The notes: a model not told the origin generated them from the sequence alone. Numbered from the stretch's first letter, positions 1 to 10,499 are shown. The stretch is 64,000 nucleotides of DNA from Dermacentor variabilis (GCF_050947875.1 NW_027460335.1:8013928-8077927); one strand, 5' to 3'. Numbers and translations are program-made.

Positions 1-420
1 GGAAATTAACACAGGTAGCAAAAATGAGGCTGACATGGCTTGCAGACATTAAAACGTTGCGAGCAACCTCTTCTCCAGGCACGCCAGTTTTTAACGGCAC
101 AAGCACCATGAAAAACTCTGCTTCGAGTTCAGTTTTCCTTGGCCGGTCAGGGACTTGGCTTTTAACCTTCCTTTCTGCCCCCAGTAGGTCATTTTGCTGG
201 CTCCGGGCTCAAAGTATTCGAAGAGGCTTCGAAAAACACCATAATTAGCAAGCCCCGTAAAGAAGGCGAACTTCTTAGCTGACAGCTTAATGGTATTTAA
301 AGTAAGTATTCTTGAATTGACTTCATCAAGCTTCATCTCAAGCCTAATATTTCTTCTTTCTAAACAAGCAATTTTTTGGTGCAGCAACACTGTTTCTCTC
401 TGCGTGTCAGTGCTCGTCAA
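1..420 (-). pseudogene. THAP-linked HTH/DDE-type transposase, partial (cut by window start)
   Basis: The minus-strand frame from 420 to 91 begins with a charged, helix-prone stretch (about residues 1-45, likely coiled coil). A block follows that resembles the transposase helix-turn-helix region seen after THAP domains in tick and other animal transposases: FFTGLANYGVFRSLFEYF, then YWG and KLNSKQSF. Near position 115 the similarity moves to another frame (FFMVLVPLKTGVPGEEVA and an S-H-V-S helix), so at least one frameshift is present. The catalytic DDE domain would lie to the left, outside the window. The THAP exon at 4510-4698 on the same strand is the likely 5' end of the same gene, about 4 kb upstream. 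The role would be DNA-transposon transposition or a domesticated derivative. Domain type is fairly sure; linkage to the THAP exon is inference. Confidence 0.55.
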
Positions 421-3400
421 AGTGCTTGGGTAGCTGGTGCTCGCCTGGGAACCTACGACAACGGTATAGAAAGAGAAAAAACTACTTAATTAATGTAAGC
501 AACCAAATGAAAAAGCCAGCTTTGCTAGTAAATTTGCACAGGATGACAACAGCCACGTTACAACTTTTAATCAATTGTGCAGTCCAAAGAATGATACTAA
601 ATCAGGGTTTGGGTACGAGCTAGTTGGTAATTGCTAACATCACTTAGAGAGACTGAAAGGATGACGAAGGTAAGCGCTGTTTCCAATGGAATAACTACTA
701 ATCCGTAGCCAAACCCCACTTCAGTATATTTCTAGTTCGTCGGGCATCAACAGCACTTGTTTTAGTCGTTGTTTCGGTCCCTCTATCAGTGTACGCGCTG
801 GAAGTGATGTTTCCAATGAACAACGTTGACTAATTCCAACGCTAAAACCATTGTTTACTATGAACACAACACTTGGCATGCAATTTTCTGATGGTATTAT
901 TACATTTCGTGAGAAAAGCTTTCAAGGGAGATTTGAGCTATACAGAACCCTGTGAATCACCTAGAAAGTTCATCAAATCAATGCCCTGAGCGTTAAAATG
1001 AGTAAAACTTCACAGCTGCGAAGTTTTACTTCAAAGAAAGGGACGATGATAGCGAAGGCATAGCCTTATGATTAAATTACGGCAGTCGCTTACCAATCAC
1101 TGATGTGTGTAATGTCACAGGAGCTGTCTTCTCCAGCGAGATTTATTTGCGTGTCACGTAAGAAGAAATAGCCCAGTTGAGGTCATTCAGAGAGTTAAGC
1201 TGATGATAATAAATTTTTTGTAAAATACCAAAAAACAAAAATGTTAGCTTTGTCCTGGAATGTGCATTATCACACACTTTGACGGCTGCCCGTGTACCAT
1301 GCATTGGGTGCACGTTAAAGAACACCAGGTGGTCAAAATAATTCAGAGTCCCATACTACGGCGTGCCTCATGGTCGTATTGTGGTTTTAACGTAAAACCC
1401 CAGAATTTTTTAAACATGACTGCTCAACAAAGGACTTCCATTGGTTGCGGTTGATTTTAGTTGTGTTATAAAATAAAACTGTGCTTCATCACATTGTATT
1501 TCTGCTTCCTTCATATTTCCCGAAATTTGCCTGTATATTTTTGCAATAACTGCTAGCTGAGTGGTGCAAGAGTACATTACCTTTACAGCACCATTATATT
1601 TTCCTGTTAGTTGCAAGCTGGAACAAAAACAATCACACTCGACTCAAACATCAATAAAACAACCTTCAATACCAATCAGATGAGAAGAAATTCAGCTGTG
1701 CATTCAGCTGACAGCCTTATTTCTAATAGGCACCCCATTACCGTCACCATATATGCTTTGAATGATTTCCCTGATTTAGAACAGTCAGGCTTAATACTTG
1801 CAGCCTATTTCCACGAATGACAAGATACTTTGTTTCGCAGACTTCCATACGAGTTAGCACCCTATAACTATCACGGCAAGCATGGCCAGCTGCAAGCCGG
1901 CAGCCTTACCTTCACCACTTCCTCGTGATTTCGGTTCAGGCGTGTTCTCCGGGGGCCATCTGCACTACCAGATGGTTGAATGGGCACCTCAGCTTCTGCA
2001 AATAAATACGGAAGTCTCAATAAAACGAAGGAACAGAAACTGCTGGATGCATGCACAGCGAACCATACCTGTGAGCACTTCTTTATTAACTATTTCTATC
2101 AGCTTGGAGCAAGTTCACTCAAGTTAACATTCTGTACCGTTAAGTTAGCCATGGCATGCTTCACATTGTACTTTAATGATACACAGCACTACACCTTTAT
2201 CCCTCAAAAAGTGACACATTACATACATAAGCGACGTCTCTACGTATCCTCATACAGTGAATGTACACTTATCAGGACCCTCAAGGTTGTTGTTCCATAG
2301 AAACTTCCCATTTGTAAGTATTAAAAATAGTCAATGAAGCATGCTCATCCAGAATGACTGGAAGAGGCTGGGCGTTCCCTGGTACAGTCCCGGGGTCCAC
2401 TTCGTTGCTTTGAGAAGCTACTGGCGGCGAGGAGTTACGGAGTCGCCATCTATCGGAAGCGCCACGCTGGCGTAGTATGAGGGATCATGCGGCGCGCTCC
2501 TCATAGGTTTTGCTGTCAGCGCTCACTGAAAACACCACGCGCGAGCTCTCCCGGACATTTCTATAAGTACTTTCGAAACGAGAGAAGTTTCTTACTATCT
2601 AAATAATAATCTTGGGCAAACTGAAAGCACACAATCGTTTACAGACGCTATCTCCTTACCGAACACGTACAGTGAACGCCCCTGCGCGCGGTCGCCGCGA
2701 TGGAGTCTCCCGAACCGGCTTCTTGCGTGAAAGGTAGGTAAACGCTGGGAGCAAACTTTGTGAAATATGTTCTTATAGTGTTTGTATAACTAAATGGAGC
2801 GTAATAGAATGAAGCCTCAATGCAGCGATCGCGCGGATTCGCAGCGACCGACTGCGCGTCTGCATGCTTGTCCGCGCACTGTTTCACTTTCTCCTCGCGC
2901 GCGTTTTCGCACCGTGCCATGAGCTTTAGGTCGCAGAATATGAGCATTTGACAGTATGCAAGCAACCATTGTTGCGTGCGAGGTATCAGAGCCGTTCAGA
3001 AATAATTTCATTGTGGAGACTTCGACGCCTACGGGGACTGTGATGTACCGTTGCGACGATTCAATCTTTTTTTTCTTCTAAATTCTTTGACCGTTCAGTA
3101 TTATTTCTCGAGTTGCGTCGCACTGTACGTTTATCGGTGTTCTCAGCGGGCAATTTCCCGCTGCTCATTTTTTGTAATCCAGTGCATTAATTCATAACAC
3201 AAGCATGACCATATGCCTTGCTTTTTTTAAAAGTGCTTCTTACCGCTGCCTTTCCACTCCACTGAACTTGCCAGTATCTATAGCATCGACAAGTTCATAG
3301 ACCAAACCGTCATGACATTAGTCGGGCAGCGGACTCGGGCGAGCGTCTCAGTGCGCGTTTTCAGAACATCGCAGACCGGGCGATGTAGCAGAAATCTTCC

Positions 3401-4503
3401 TCGCGTCTGTGCTTCCTGCATACCCGAGTTGTAGCCGATGACTGTGTGCCGGTTTTATGTTCCGCGAGCCAAGCTTCACGCAGCTTCTTGTCCTGCGGCT
3501 ACGTGTGAATGAGGCCTGACACCGGCCTCCGTTACGTGCGTCCGGCCCTGCGGAACCGAGCAGTAGCCTACCATGCTGCGCGCCTTCAAAGGCAGCCACT
3601 ACCTATTGTAGTGCTTTGAAGCGTTGTAAAGGAGACACTCGAAGCCGGAAAATTTCGCCACTAAATGAGGACCGCAGTGTACGAGGGAATTTAAACTCGT
3701 TTTCAGCTCGCTTCGGCGCGCCCGAAGCAGCCGACGCGGCCGCTATGTCCACGTGATCCCTCTTAGCACGTCACGCCGACGGCGGCGCCAGCTTTTCCAG
3801 AGGTGGAGCTCGAGGCCAATAGGAGCAGCCCCTACAGATGTCAAGCACAGACATATCAATGCATAGCTTAATATATTGTAAGAGCAAGTTGAAATAAAAT
3901 TTGTTATGTCAGATGAATCAATAAATGTCAAAAAGAAGCTGAGCAATAATGTGACTACTTCAGAGGACGGATAATGTAAATGCCTGGTGTGCGTACAAAT
4001 CCGCGTGTGCACCTGAGGCACCGAATTTTAGTTCAGGGAGTGCACGTCCAACACTCGCTTGCAATCGGGCGCTGCGGATGCAGATCACGGCAAAATAAAA
4101 CCCCCAGGGCAGCAACCAGCGGCCAGCTGGACGGGCCGTTGAAAAACGCACCTCTGCGCAGCGCAGCTTTACTGTAGCGGGGATGAATAACTCCTCGAAT
4201 GCCCTATTTGCTAAGTGGCGTTCGGCATCACTTTCTCCTGTTAGTACGGCTTACTTTCGAATCACACATACGCATGCACACATACGATACCGATGCGAAG
4301 TGTGGCGAAAGCAAATGGGGGAACACGTTTGCTCGCACGGCTTTGTGCGGCACGGTTGTGCCGCCGAACATAGGCGCGCTGCCAGCTCTTGTGTACGTAA
4401 ACAGGCAAGGCACGTAGTCGGAGTGAGTAGCGGATTTCAACGGCCGGTCTGCACTTATAGATGCAATGTGTGCGTAAAAGTCAAACAATAAAGGCTTTAT
4501 CAC
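421..4503. other. Long stretch without a supported gene (intron-like or repeat DNA)
   Basis: No open frame here shows a recognisable domain. The stretch lies between the THAP exon and the downstream transposase block on the minus strand, so it may be an intron of that element. It contains a SINE fragment near 1.3-1.4 kb. The parts at about 2340-2600 and 2650-4020 are GC-richer and look like dispersed tick repeat DNA, but I cannot name a family. Short open frames on both strands have no motifs. Confidence 0.4.
1285..1412 (+). repeat. Ruka-type SINE, 3' fragment
   Basis: This segment carries the diagnostic body of the tick SINE seen complete at 23111-23333 and 55811-56041: GTGCACGTTAAAGAAC, a CAGGTGGTCAAA block, TACTACGGCGTGCCTCAT, and TAAAACCCCAGAA followed by a T-rich tail. 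The tRNA-like 5' head with box A and box B is missing. It is diverged and no target-site duplication is evident, so this is an old truncated copy. Confidence 0.7.
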
Positions 4504-4698
4504 ACTTACTTGTGATGAAATACGCGCCACAGATCCTAGAATGCGCCGTTGGCTGCCATGGCGTGCCGTCAAGGTTGAACCGCTTTACCGCTGCCGTCCA
4601 TCCGCCTTAACTTTCGCGGATGGAAATCTAAAGAAATTATTGTTTCCCTTTCCACAGTAATACCTAGTGCAGCCGAAAGCGACGCAGTAAGCTGGCAT
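4504..4698 (-). pseudogene. THAP zinc-finger domain, first exon (degraded)
   Basis: Starting at the ATG at 4698, the minus strand reads MPAYCVAFGCTRYY, then FFRFPSAKVKA. This matches the start of a THAP (C2CH) DNA-binding domain with its first two cysteines (C5, C10) and the FP motif. After a frameshift near 4600 the C-terminal half continues as AVKRFNLDGTPWQPTAHSRI and CGAYFIT. In intact THAP domains the last ligand pair is C-x2-H; here the histidine position is tyrosine, so zinc binding is probably lost. The exon ends at 4510 with a consensus splice donor GTAAGT (4509-4504). The 63-codon exon fits the usual first exon of THAP-transposase genes. The partner sequence is probably the HTH block at 1-420. 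Confidence 0.6.
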
Positions 4699-4854
4699 GT
4701 CGCGCTCGCAGCCTCGTGGGCACGTAACACTGACTTCTGACACTACGATTCTAACCGAGGGCTCCCCGAACTGCGCCGTTTGCTTTCCAACAAAGAAGGT
4801 CTCACTCATGACCCGCCGCCCCAGCCAGTTCTGGCGCATGCGCACTCGTACTTC

Positions 4855-5390
4855 TGCAAGTATTCAATTCAGGCTCGCTCGGCTTCTCGGCGCAAGCGAG
4901 TCTTCATATTTGTGCACAGTCGACGAATGGCCGCGTCGTTATTTGTGGGCGAAAACCAGGCTGCACGCCTTTATGTCTTACTCCTAAATCTTATAGTGGT
5001 GTTGGTTGCACCATTATTCCACGAGCTAGCTATAGAATGCGGCTGCACTGCGTCAAGTTAGGCTTCACTTCCGTTTTCACAAAGAAGAGAAAGCGATAGG
5101 TGATGCGAGACGAATTCAAACATAAACACCTTTTTTTCGAGTGCTTGGCTTCACCGCAGTCGTGGCCTAGTGTACAGTGCGCAAGCCGGGGCTGCGGTAG
5201 GTGGACACTTCAAAATTCACCGGCCACACCCACCGCAACATCAAAAAAAAGAAAGGTACAGACGCTCCCGGACCCGATGCCCGGTACTGTTTGTGGTGTA
5301 TCGCCAGGGGAGTGCACCCGAATGCCTAACGGGACGCCCAGTTTGAAATTATAACCCGCAAGAGTGGACATCGCTAAGTAAGGAGAGCTG
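4855..5390 (+). repeat. F repeat (tRNA-like containing), copy preceding the tandem array
   Basis: This is a diverged copy of the repeat that ends each tandem unit (compare about 9050-9560, 38480-39000, 56130-56640). Shared landmarks are GCGCAAGCGAGTCTT, TAGAATGCGGCTGCACTG, CGCTTGGCTTCACCGC-like and CACCCACCGCAA. The internal box A-like motif GTGGCCTAGTG (about 5162) is still visible, but box B is damaged (CTTCAAAATTC). Its 3' portion, from about 5313, is also the first bases of tandem unit 1, so one amplification breakpoint lies inside this repeat. Confidence 0.55.
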
Positions 5391-5960
5391 GGGCTAGTTG
5401 GTTATGATTAGCATTGTGAAACATAGTTCCAGCGCACAATTGAACAAGGACGAGGAGAGAAAGACAACACGAACGCCGGACCGCGCTGAAAAGCTCAGGA
5501 TGAGGCAATGAGTAAAACAAAGCTTCTACATCGATAGAAAATGCAAACCTCTTTTGACACGAGGTTTCACAGCCAGAAAAATATTCGATAACCTCTGTAG
5601 AATTTTTTACCAGGAAAGGGTCTTCTAACGGAATGGTACTAAGGTTCTTCTGCAGATACCTTGACAAGATGCCCTGCCAAGAGCCCTTCTCAGTGACAAT
5701 AGCCCTGAATGGAACAGATTCTTTGTGCGTCTTAACAGTGAAGAAAACACTCAAAGACAAAATGTCAGCAGCGTTGATGCTCTTTCTTAATTTTTCTAGG
5801 TTGAGCTCTTCACACAAAGCAATAGCCCTTTTCTTCGCTTTAGCTAACGACACATTCACTGGGACAAAGTTTTTTGCGATAGCCTCATTTGCCTTCTGTA
5901 GGAACAGACCTTTTGGCATCACAACAAAGCCGCCCTCTTTGTCCCCAACTAATAATGTGT
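5374..5960 (-). pseudogene. Penelope-like element reverse transcriptase, central part (unit 1)
   Basis: A 182-residue minus-strand frame starts MMPKGLFLQKANEAIAKNF. It contains the block TVKTHKESVPFRAIVTEKGS (about residues 63-82), then DPFLVKNSTEVIEYF, and a motif A-like segment SIDVEALFYSLPH (about residues 127-139). This arrangement is typical of Penelope-like element RTs, which copy element RNA at chromosomal nicks. The frame ends soon after motif A, so the catalytic YxDD block and GIY-YIG endonuclease are absent. The 5' part of the same protein lies next to it in the opposite orientation (5990-6325). Unit 1 reads VEALF where units 2 and 3 read LEDLF at motif A. Confidence 0.7.
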
Positions 5961-5989
5961 CTTAGAAATCTGTGTGTGTTGAAGAAAGC

Positions 5990-6325
5990 GCAAGTGCGAC
6001 AGCATGTTGCTCCAAAGCAAGTTACCTGCATCGGTGAGTGTGACTTGTCTGAAAGGGTTGCAGCAGTGCTAAGCCATGATCCTAAGTTTTGTATCGAGCC
6101 TAAAGAAGAACCGGTACGAATGCTGTCTATAGTCAGAAATGTGGCCGCGGCAGCCAGTTCAGATGAACAGGAGCGATGTATAGCTGAAGGCGTAGAGTCA
6201 CTGCAACATAGAGGTGCGCCTTTTGCTCCAAAATTGCCTGTCAGATTCACGGTTAACTACTTGAAGAGCAAAGATCTTAACCTATTAGTTGGAAACAAAG
6301 GGGGCGGCTTTGTCTTCTTCGTCTT
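5990..6325 (+). pseudogene. Penelope-like element N-terminal part, inverted (unit 1)
   Basis: The plus-strand frame reads LSERVAAVLSHDPKFCIEP, EEPVRMLSIVRNVAAAA, then PVRFTVNYLKSKDLNLLVG and DKGGGFVFF-type residues (unit 1 has GNKGGGF). This is the region that precedes the RT core in Penelope-like proteins. It ends at the same GGGF motif with which the minus-strand half (5374-5960) begins, so the two halves are one gene split by an inversion. Immediately to the right a CTTCGT-rich stretch leads into antisense Gypsy-A RT. Confidence 0.65.
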
Positions 6326-6329
6326 CGTC

Positions 6330-6840
6330 TTCGTTCTCATAGTCGTTGGGGTTGGCAACGTGCATGTTGTCAAGGTAGATGAAAATGCACGGCAGTCCGA
6401 GCGTACGTTAGCCCACGAACCTTTGGAAAAATTTCTCCACATTCTTGAATCCATAAGGCATACGGACAAACTAAAATAGGATAAATGGAGTAGTGACTGT
6501 TATTTTTGGAGTGTCGCTCGCTTGCCCTGGAATTTGGTAGTACCCGCTCATCAAATCAATCTTGCGCGATTTTTTGGTTCCTGCGATGCTTCCGCTGCGG
6601 TCATGTGTGTGGGGAAGGGGATATTTATCCAAAGTAGCGACGGCATTCAAAGCTCGGCAATCACCAGAAGGCCGGCAGTCGCCACTGTCCTTCTTTAACC
6701 GGATAGAGTGGGGAGCACCAAGTGCTAGATGAAGGAAAAATAACGCCAAGCTGCAGCATATGTTGGAGTTTACGGCGTGAGATTTACACCCTTCGTCTAG
6801 CGAGCCTTCATGACCCCGCAACAAAATGTGAGGCAGTGTT
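6330..6840 (-). pseudogene. Gypsy-A reverse transcriptase fragment (unit 1)
   Basis: Minus-strand frames read PHSIRLKKDSGDCRPSGDCR, ALNAVATLDKYPLPHTHD, KIDLMSGYYQIPGQ and TPFILF. These are RT blocks 1-4 of a Ty3/Gypsy polymerase, which copies element RNA inside virus-like particles. A stop-containing stretch follows (F.RFV). The catalytic box is YLDN at 6377-6366 instead of YLDD. The sequence then dissolves into an acidic repeat (NDDENEDEDEED) at the junction with the PLE; RT thumb, RNase H and integrase are missing. Confidence 0.8.
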
Positions 6841-6999
6841 TGTGATATAATGCGTCACCTTGTGGAACACGGACAGCGCACAGTTTCCGGGTTTTATACG
6901 TTGCGTGTACCCAACAAATTCATCGCGGTATGTTTAGATCGGCCGAAACGTACGGATAGCAGATAAGGTGAAGTTGGATGTCATGCCAAGTACATGGAA

Positions 7000-7480
7000 G
7001 CACGTAACGCGATACTTCATATGCCGATCCCGAACAGACAAATTTAGGTTGTAATGGTTGAAGAGGGGGTCTCCAAGGAGGCAAAGGTGACGTCGGCGAT
7101 CACAAACACCCATGGGTGCAAGCGCCGGTGTCGCATGTCTAGCATTACTGACTGGTCATACTGACCATAGAGACGATGGCAGTCTTGTTTACTGCGTGCA
7201 ACGGGGGCGTGGACTTGCCGCGTTCGCGATGTGCGGCCGTGGCGGGAACCGTAAACGCACGGCTATGGTGTCGACAAGAAGGTGTGTGCCGGTGTTGCGG
7301 GTGATCATGAAGAAAAGGCAACTTGCGCGAGGGCCCATGTCGCATGCCGCCGTTATCGGCCGGGCGGTGGATTTTCTGTCCACGAATAGGGCTGGGTGCA
7401 ACAACTTGCTTCTTTGCGAAAGCGACATTAGCGCCAGCACAACTGCCGCGGCGAGCCTGTAGGTGCGCTGCAAGACTATG
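7000..7480 (-). pseudogene. Gypsy-A aspartic protease region (unit 1)
   Basis: One minus-strand frame reads LFFMITRNTGTHLLVDTIAV, corresponding to the retroelement protease active site with DTG changed to DTI. A second frame carries the following part (ATAAHRERGKSTPPLHAVNK, then AIV). The active-site change and frame switch make the enzyme inactive. In unit 1 the following ORF is interrupted earlier than in units 2 and 3. It lies between gag (right) and RT (left), as in Gypsy polyproteins read on the minus strand. Confidence 0.65.
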
Positions 7481-8110
7481 AAGGTGAATGGTTGCGCTGA
7501 AATTGGGCGCTTGTGTTGCCACCTGTCCTCAGCTTATCGATTGCGTTGATAAGGCGGTTGAAGGATTCCTCCAGTTGCCAGAGTCGGTCTCCTGGCTCTG
7601 AGACTCTCACAGCGTCGACAGATTCCTGTGCTGCCGACAAGAAGCCAAATACACGATCAGGGATTGCACCTAGCCAATCGAGACTCACGTTGTCGAAACC
7701 AGCCTGTACAGTGCTTGCGGACAGTGGTTGGCGTTGCTAGAACACCTCCCGCAAAATTGGAAGCTGGCTCTGCTTTGCAATGTGCTCACCCAGTAACTGA
7801 CGCAACCGGTGCAGCAGTTGTGACGGTCGTTGATCGGCGAGTTCCTCGGAGAGCACGTGTTGTAGGTTTCACTGTTGAGCTGGGTTGATGCGCTGCAAGA
7901 ACGTTTCAGGTCGTCGTATGCTGCGGCCGAAGGTTTACGCGCTAGCAATTTGTCTACGGCACGGAGATTTGGTAGGGTAGAGCGGCGAATACGTGCAGGT
8001 ACTTTGCTGTCTCTGACGTATTGCGCCAAACTTGAAAACAGGCCTCCACTTGCATAAACCAAACTCTAGGATTCTTGGGCGAATAGTTTTGAAGCTAAAG
8101 GCTCGCGGCG
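7476..8110 (-). pseudogene. Gypsy-A gag (unit 1)
   Basis: The frame 7688-7476 reads SLDWLGAIPDRVFGFLSAAQ and SEPGDRLWQLEESFNRLINA, the C-terminal part of a Gypsy-type capsid. To the right, other minus frames carry NPRVWFMQVEACF-like and LPNLRAVDKLLARKPSAAAY, YDDLKRSC. The signature of the gag N-terminal region (PxNPxxWFxQxExxF) is thus present but spread over frames. Gag would form the virus-like particle. No zinc knuckle is visible after it. Confidence 0.65.
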
Positions 8111-8214
8111 ATGACAGAAGACATAATCGCGGCGTCGTTTGTGTCAGCAGGAGCTGCGTCGTCAATGGCTGATGTCGGAAAAGGAATTGCATATCCCCAC
8201 CATATCTGCCGGGA

Positions 8215-8412
8215 GCCCGCATTGGCGGAGGCAACGAATTTCCGTTCTGGCAGCTCGAGAACGGAGAGGCGTCTTGCTTTATTGAAAATTAAAAGCAGGT
8301 TTACCGAGTGGCTGCGGTTGCGCCCTAGTCGGGCAGCCGCTTCGGTTCCTGGAAAGTCCAAAGGGCAATGACCCGAGACCGAGGCACCGCGCGTTGACGG
8401 ACGGTCGCTACA
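8215..8412 (-). repeat. Gypsy-A putative 5' LTR (unit 1)
   Basis: Reading the minus strand from 8412, the sequence begins TGTAGCGACCGTCCGTCAAC. This resembles the start next to a polypurine tract at 33320 (TGTAGTGACTGTCCGTCAC) and the start at 37883. A polyadenylation signal AATAAA lies at 8283-8278. It directly precedes the gag remnant. The LTR 3' border and primer-binding site cannot be fixed by eye. Confidence 0.4.
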
Positions 8413-8855
8413 AGTACATCGGCAAATTACAAGACAACTGCTATGTGACAGTTCAGCTTTATTTCAGCAAGTGCGCCACTACCCACGGAGCCACGAATTG
8501 ATGATGATGAGTATGCATGGAAAAGGAAGATCAAATGCACAAATATTGCTAACAGTAATCATTTAGGCCATTGTGATCTTACGCCATTCTTTAAGCTCTT
8601 GATCCCCAGATATCATCCTTATGTGAGTTCTGCGATTCATCTATTGCACCCAGAATGCTAATAAAACACCCATATAGCCTGTTTCAGCGCTTCTAGTTGT
8701 AATCGTAGTGGTCAGAAGTACAGCCAAAGTGAGATTCAATATTGGAGAGAGTTTTCAAAAAGAATAAGCCTCGAGACGCTATAATATTAATGTGGAAATT
8801 CGCCCGCAGCTAGAAAGACGCAAAAGATAGTCACTTCATTGTTTTGATGCCACAA
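8413..8855. other. Non-coding DNA between Gypsy-A and F repeat (unit 1)
   Basis: No gene is seen. The stretch is collinear with 12938-13383, 17465-17910 and, more diverged, 37884-38290. It therefore belongs to a larger duplicated block rather than to the LTR element alone. Confidence 0.5.
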
Positions 8856-9640
8856 CGTGAAACCTGAAGGTGAGAGCACGAGCATAGGCAAGCAGCAGTT
8901 GCATCTGGCGCCAGGGGCCAATGAAGAAATCGGCCGTCGTGCTAATGTACTACGGTCACGTCATTTCGGTTCTGCTTTGCTTTTCAACGATGCCTTTGCC
9001 TGCTACGTGAACCATGCTCAAAGCACGCCGCTTAAGGAAGCTAAGGAGCGCAATTCACGCTCGCGCAGCTTATCTGCGCAAGCGAGTCTTAATATTTGTG
9101 CACCAGTGGACGACCGGCCCCGCCAGCATACGTGGGTGGACGCCAGGCTGCATGCTTTTATCTCTTAGTGAAAATTCTTATAATGTTGTTGGTTGTAACA
9201 TTATTTGGCGAGCTAGCCATAGAATGCGGCTGCACTGAGTCAAGTTAGGCTTCATTTCTGTTTTCATAAAGAAGAAAAAGTGAAAGGTAATGCAAGGCCA
9301 ATTCAAACATAAATAGCTCTTTTCGAGCGCTTGGCTTCACCGCGGTCGTGGCCTAGTGTGTAGGGCGCAAGACACGGCTGAGGTAGGTGGAAAGTTCGAA
9401 ACCCACCACTCGCACCCACCGCAAGAAGAAAAAAGTGGGTACAGGCGCTCCCGAAACCCGGCGCCGGGTAGTGTTCGGGGTGTATCGCCTGGGAAGTGCA
9501 CCCGGCCGTTGATTGCCCTGCGGGGCGCCTATAGTTTCGAAATGTAACCCGTAAGGGTGGTATGTTGACTGACCGTAATGCGGACACAGCTGCCTTTGTC
9601 GCTATGACGCAGATTGTGTAGCGCACGGCCGTTTACGCAT
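8856..9640 (+). repeat. F repeat (unit 1)
   Basis: This member of the F family carries a tRNA-like core at about 9343-9407 with box A-like GTGGCCTAGTG and box B-like AAGTTCGAAACCC, so a Pol III-derived origin is likely. The core is followed by a conserved tail (GTACAGGCGCTCCCGAA, GTAACCCGTAAGGGTGG). Other members start at about 13384, 17911, 38290 and 56090. It has no credible coding capacity; the small open frames over it are conserved only because the copies are similar. Confidence 0.6.
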
Positions 9641-9897
9641 GACTCCGCGTCGTTTCCGGAGCCTCTCTTTTTGCTTTTCTGCTCTCAAGCTTGTCTATTC
9701 TGCATCAGTAATTCCATTTCAAAAACGTGGCGGGACGCAGGTCATAAGGATACGCATTTTCAGAAACATGAATTCCTGAATTTTGGCTTTCTTCTATTCT
9801 ACAGACCGCTTTTTCACGGGCGTCATCATGGATGGATGCACCCGAATGCCTAACGGGACGCCCAGTTTGAAATTGTAACCCGCAAGAGTGGATATCG

Positions 9898-10490
9898 CTA
9901 AGTATGGAGAGCTGGGGCTAGTTGGTTATGATTAGCATTGTGAAACATAGTTCCCGCGCACAATTGAACAAGGACGAGGAGAGAAAGACAACACGAACGC
10001 CGGAGCGCGCTGAAAAGCTCAGGATGAGGCAATGAGTAAAACAAATCTTCCAGATCGATAGAAGATGCAAACCTCTTTTGACACGAGGTTTCACAGCCAG
10101 AAGAATATTCGATAACCTCTGTAGAATTTTTTACCAGGAAAGGGTCTTCTAACGGAATGGTACTAAGATTCTTCTGCAGATACCTTGACAAGATGCCCTG
10201 CCAAGAGCCCTTCTCAGTGACAATAGCCCTGAATGGAACAGATTCTTTGTGGGTCTTAACAGTGAAGCAAACACTCAAAGACAAAATGTCAGCAGCGTTG
10301 ATGCTCTTTCTTAATTTTTCTAGGTTGAGCTCTTCACACAAAGCAATAGCCTTTTTCTTCGCTTTAGCTAACGACACATTCACTGGGACAAAGTTTTTTG
10401 CGATAGCCTCATTTGCCTTCTGTAGGAACTGCCCTTTTGGCATCACAACGAAGCCGCCCTCTTTGTCCCCAACTAATAATGTGTCTTAGA
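9898..10490 (-). pseudogene. Penelope-like element reverse transcriptase, central part (unit 2)
   Basis: This 182-residue frame is equivalent to 5374-5960. It starts MMPKGQFLQKANEAIAKNF, has THKESVPFRAIVTEKGSWQG and motif A-like SIDLEDLFYSLPH, and ends after RRSCCLSLLVLVQLC in sequence that looks like the element's terminal region. Upstream, in the same minus-strand direction, the frame can be extended through LVGDKEGGFV. The YxDD box and GIY-YIG endonuclease are absent, so it is inactive. Confidence 0.7.
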
Positions 10491-10499
10491 AATCTGTGT

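Larger units (their letters stand above)
5313..9836. repeat. Tandem unit 1 of 3 (~4.52 kb)
   Basis: This is the first of three head-to-tail copies. The start TGCACCCGAATGCCTAACGG recurs at 9837 and 14364, and internal landmarks repeat at spacings of 4524-4527 bp (PLE frame at 5374, 9898, 14425). Contents from left to right: PLE 3' half (minus), PLE 5' half (plus), Gypsy-A RT, protease, gag and LTR (all minus), then F repeat (plus). Unit 1 differs visibly from units 2 and 3 at many single positions and by small indels. Confidence 0.95.

Noticed and set aside
2648..3599. Minus-strand frames of 64-105 codons in the GC-rich stretch
   Set aside because: No domain, overlapping alternatives in several frames, and codon content consistent with chance in GC-rich repeat DNA.
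5889..6479. A 196-codon plus-strand frame conserved in all three units (also 10413-11003, 14940-15530), as a possible host gene
   Set aside because: It is a composite: antisense PLE, then sense PLE N-terminus, then antisense Gypsy RT (VFVFVLIVVGVGN is the complement of the acidic run). Conservation comes from the tandem duplication.
7112..7522. Plus-strand frames over the Gypsy-A protease and gag (also near 11721 and 16248)
   Set aside because: Shadow frames of minus-strand coding sequence; their only conservation is that of the opposite strand.
8856..9168. A conserved 103-codon frame in the F repeats (also 13384 and 17911)
   Set aside because: It is open only in the near-identical tandem copies. 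The 38 and 56 kb copies shift frame and no domain is present.
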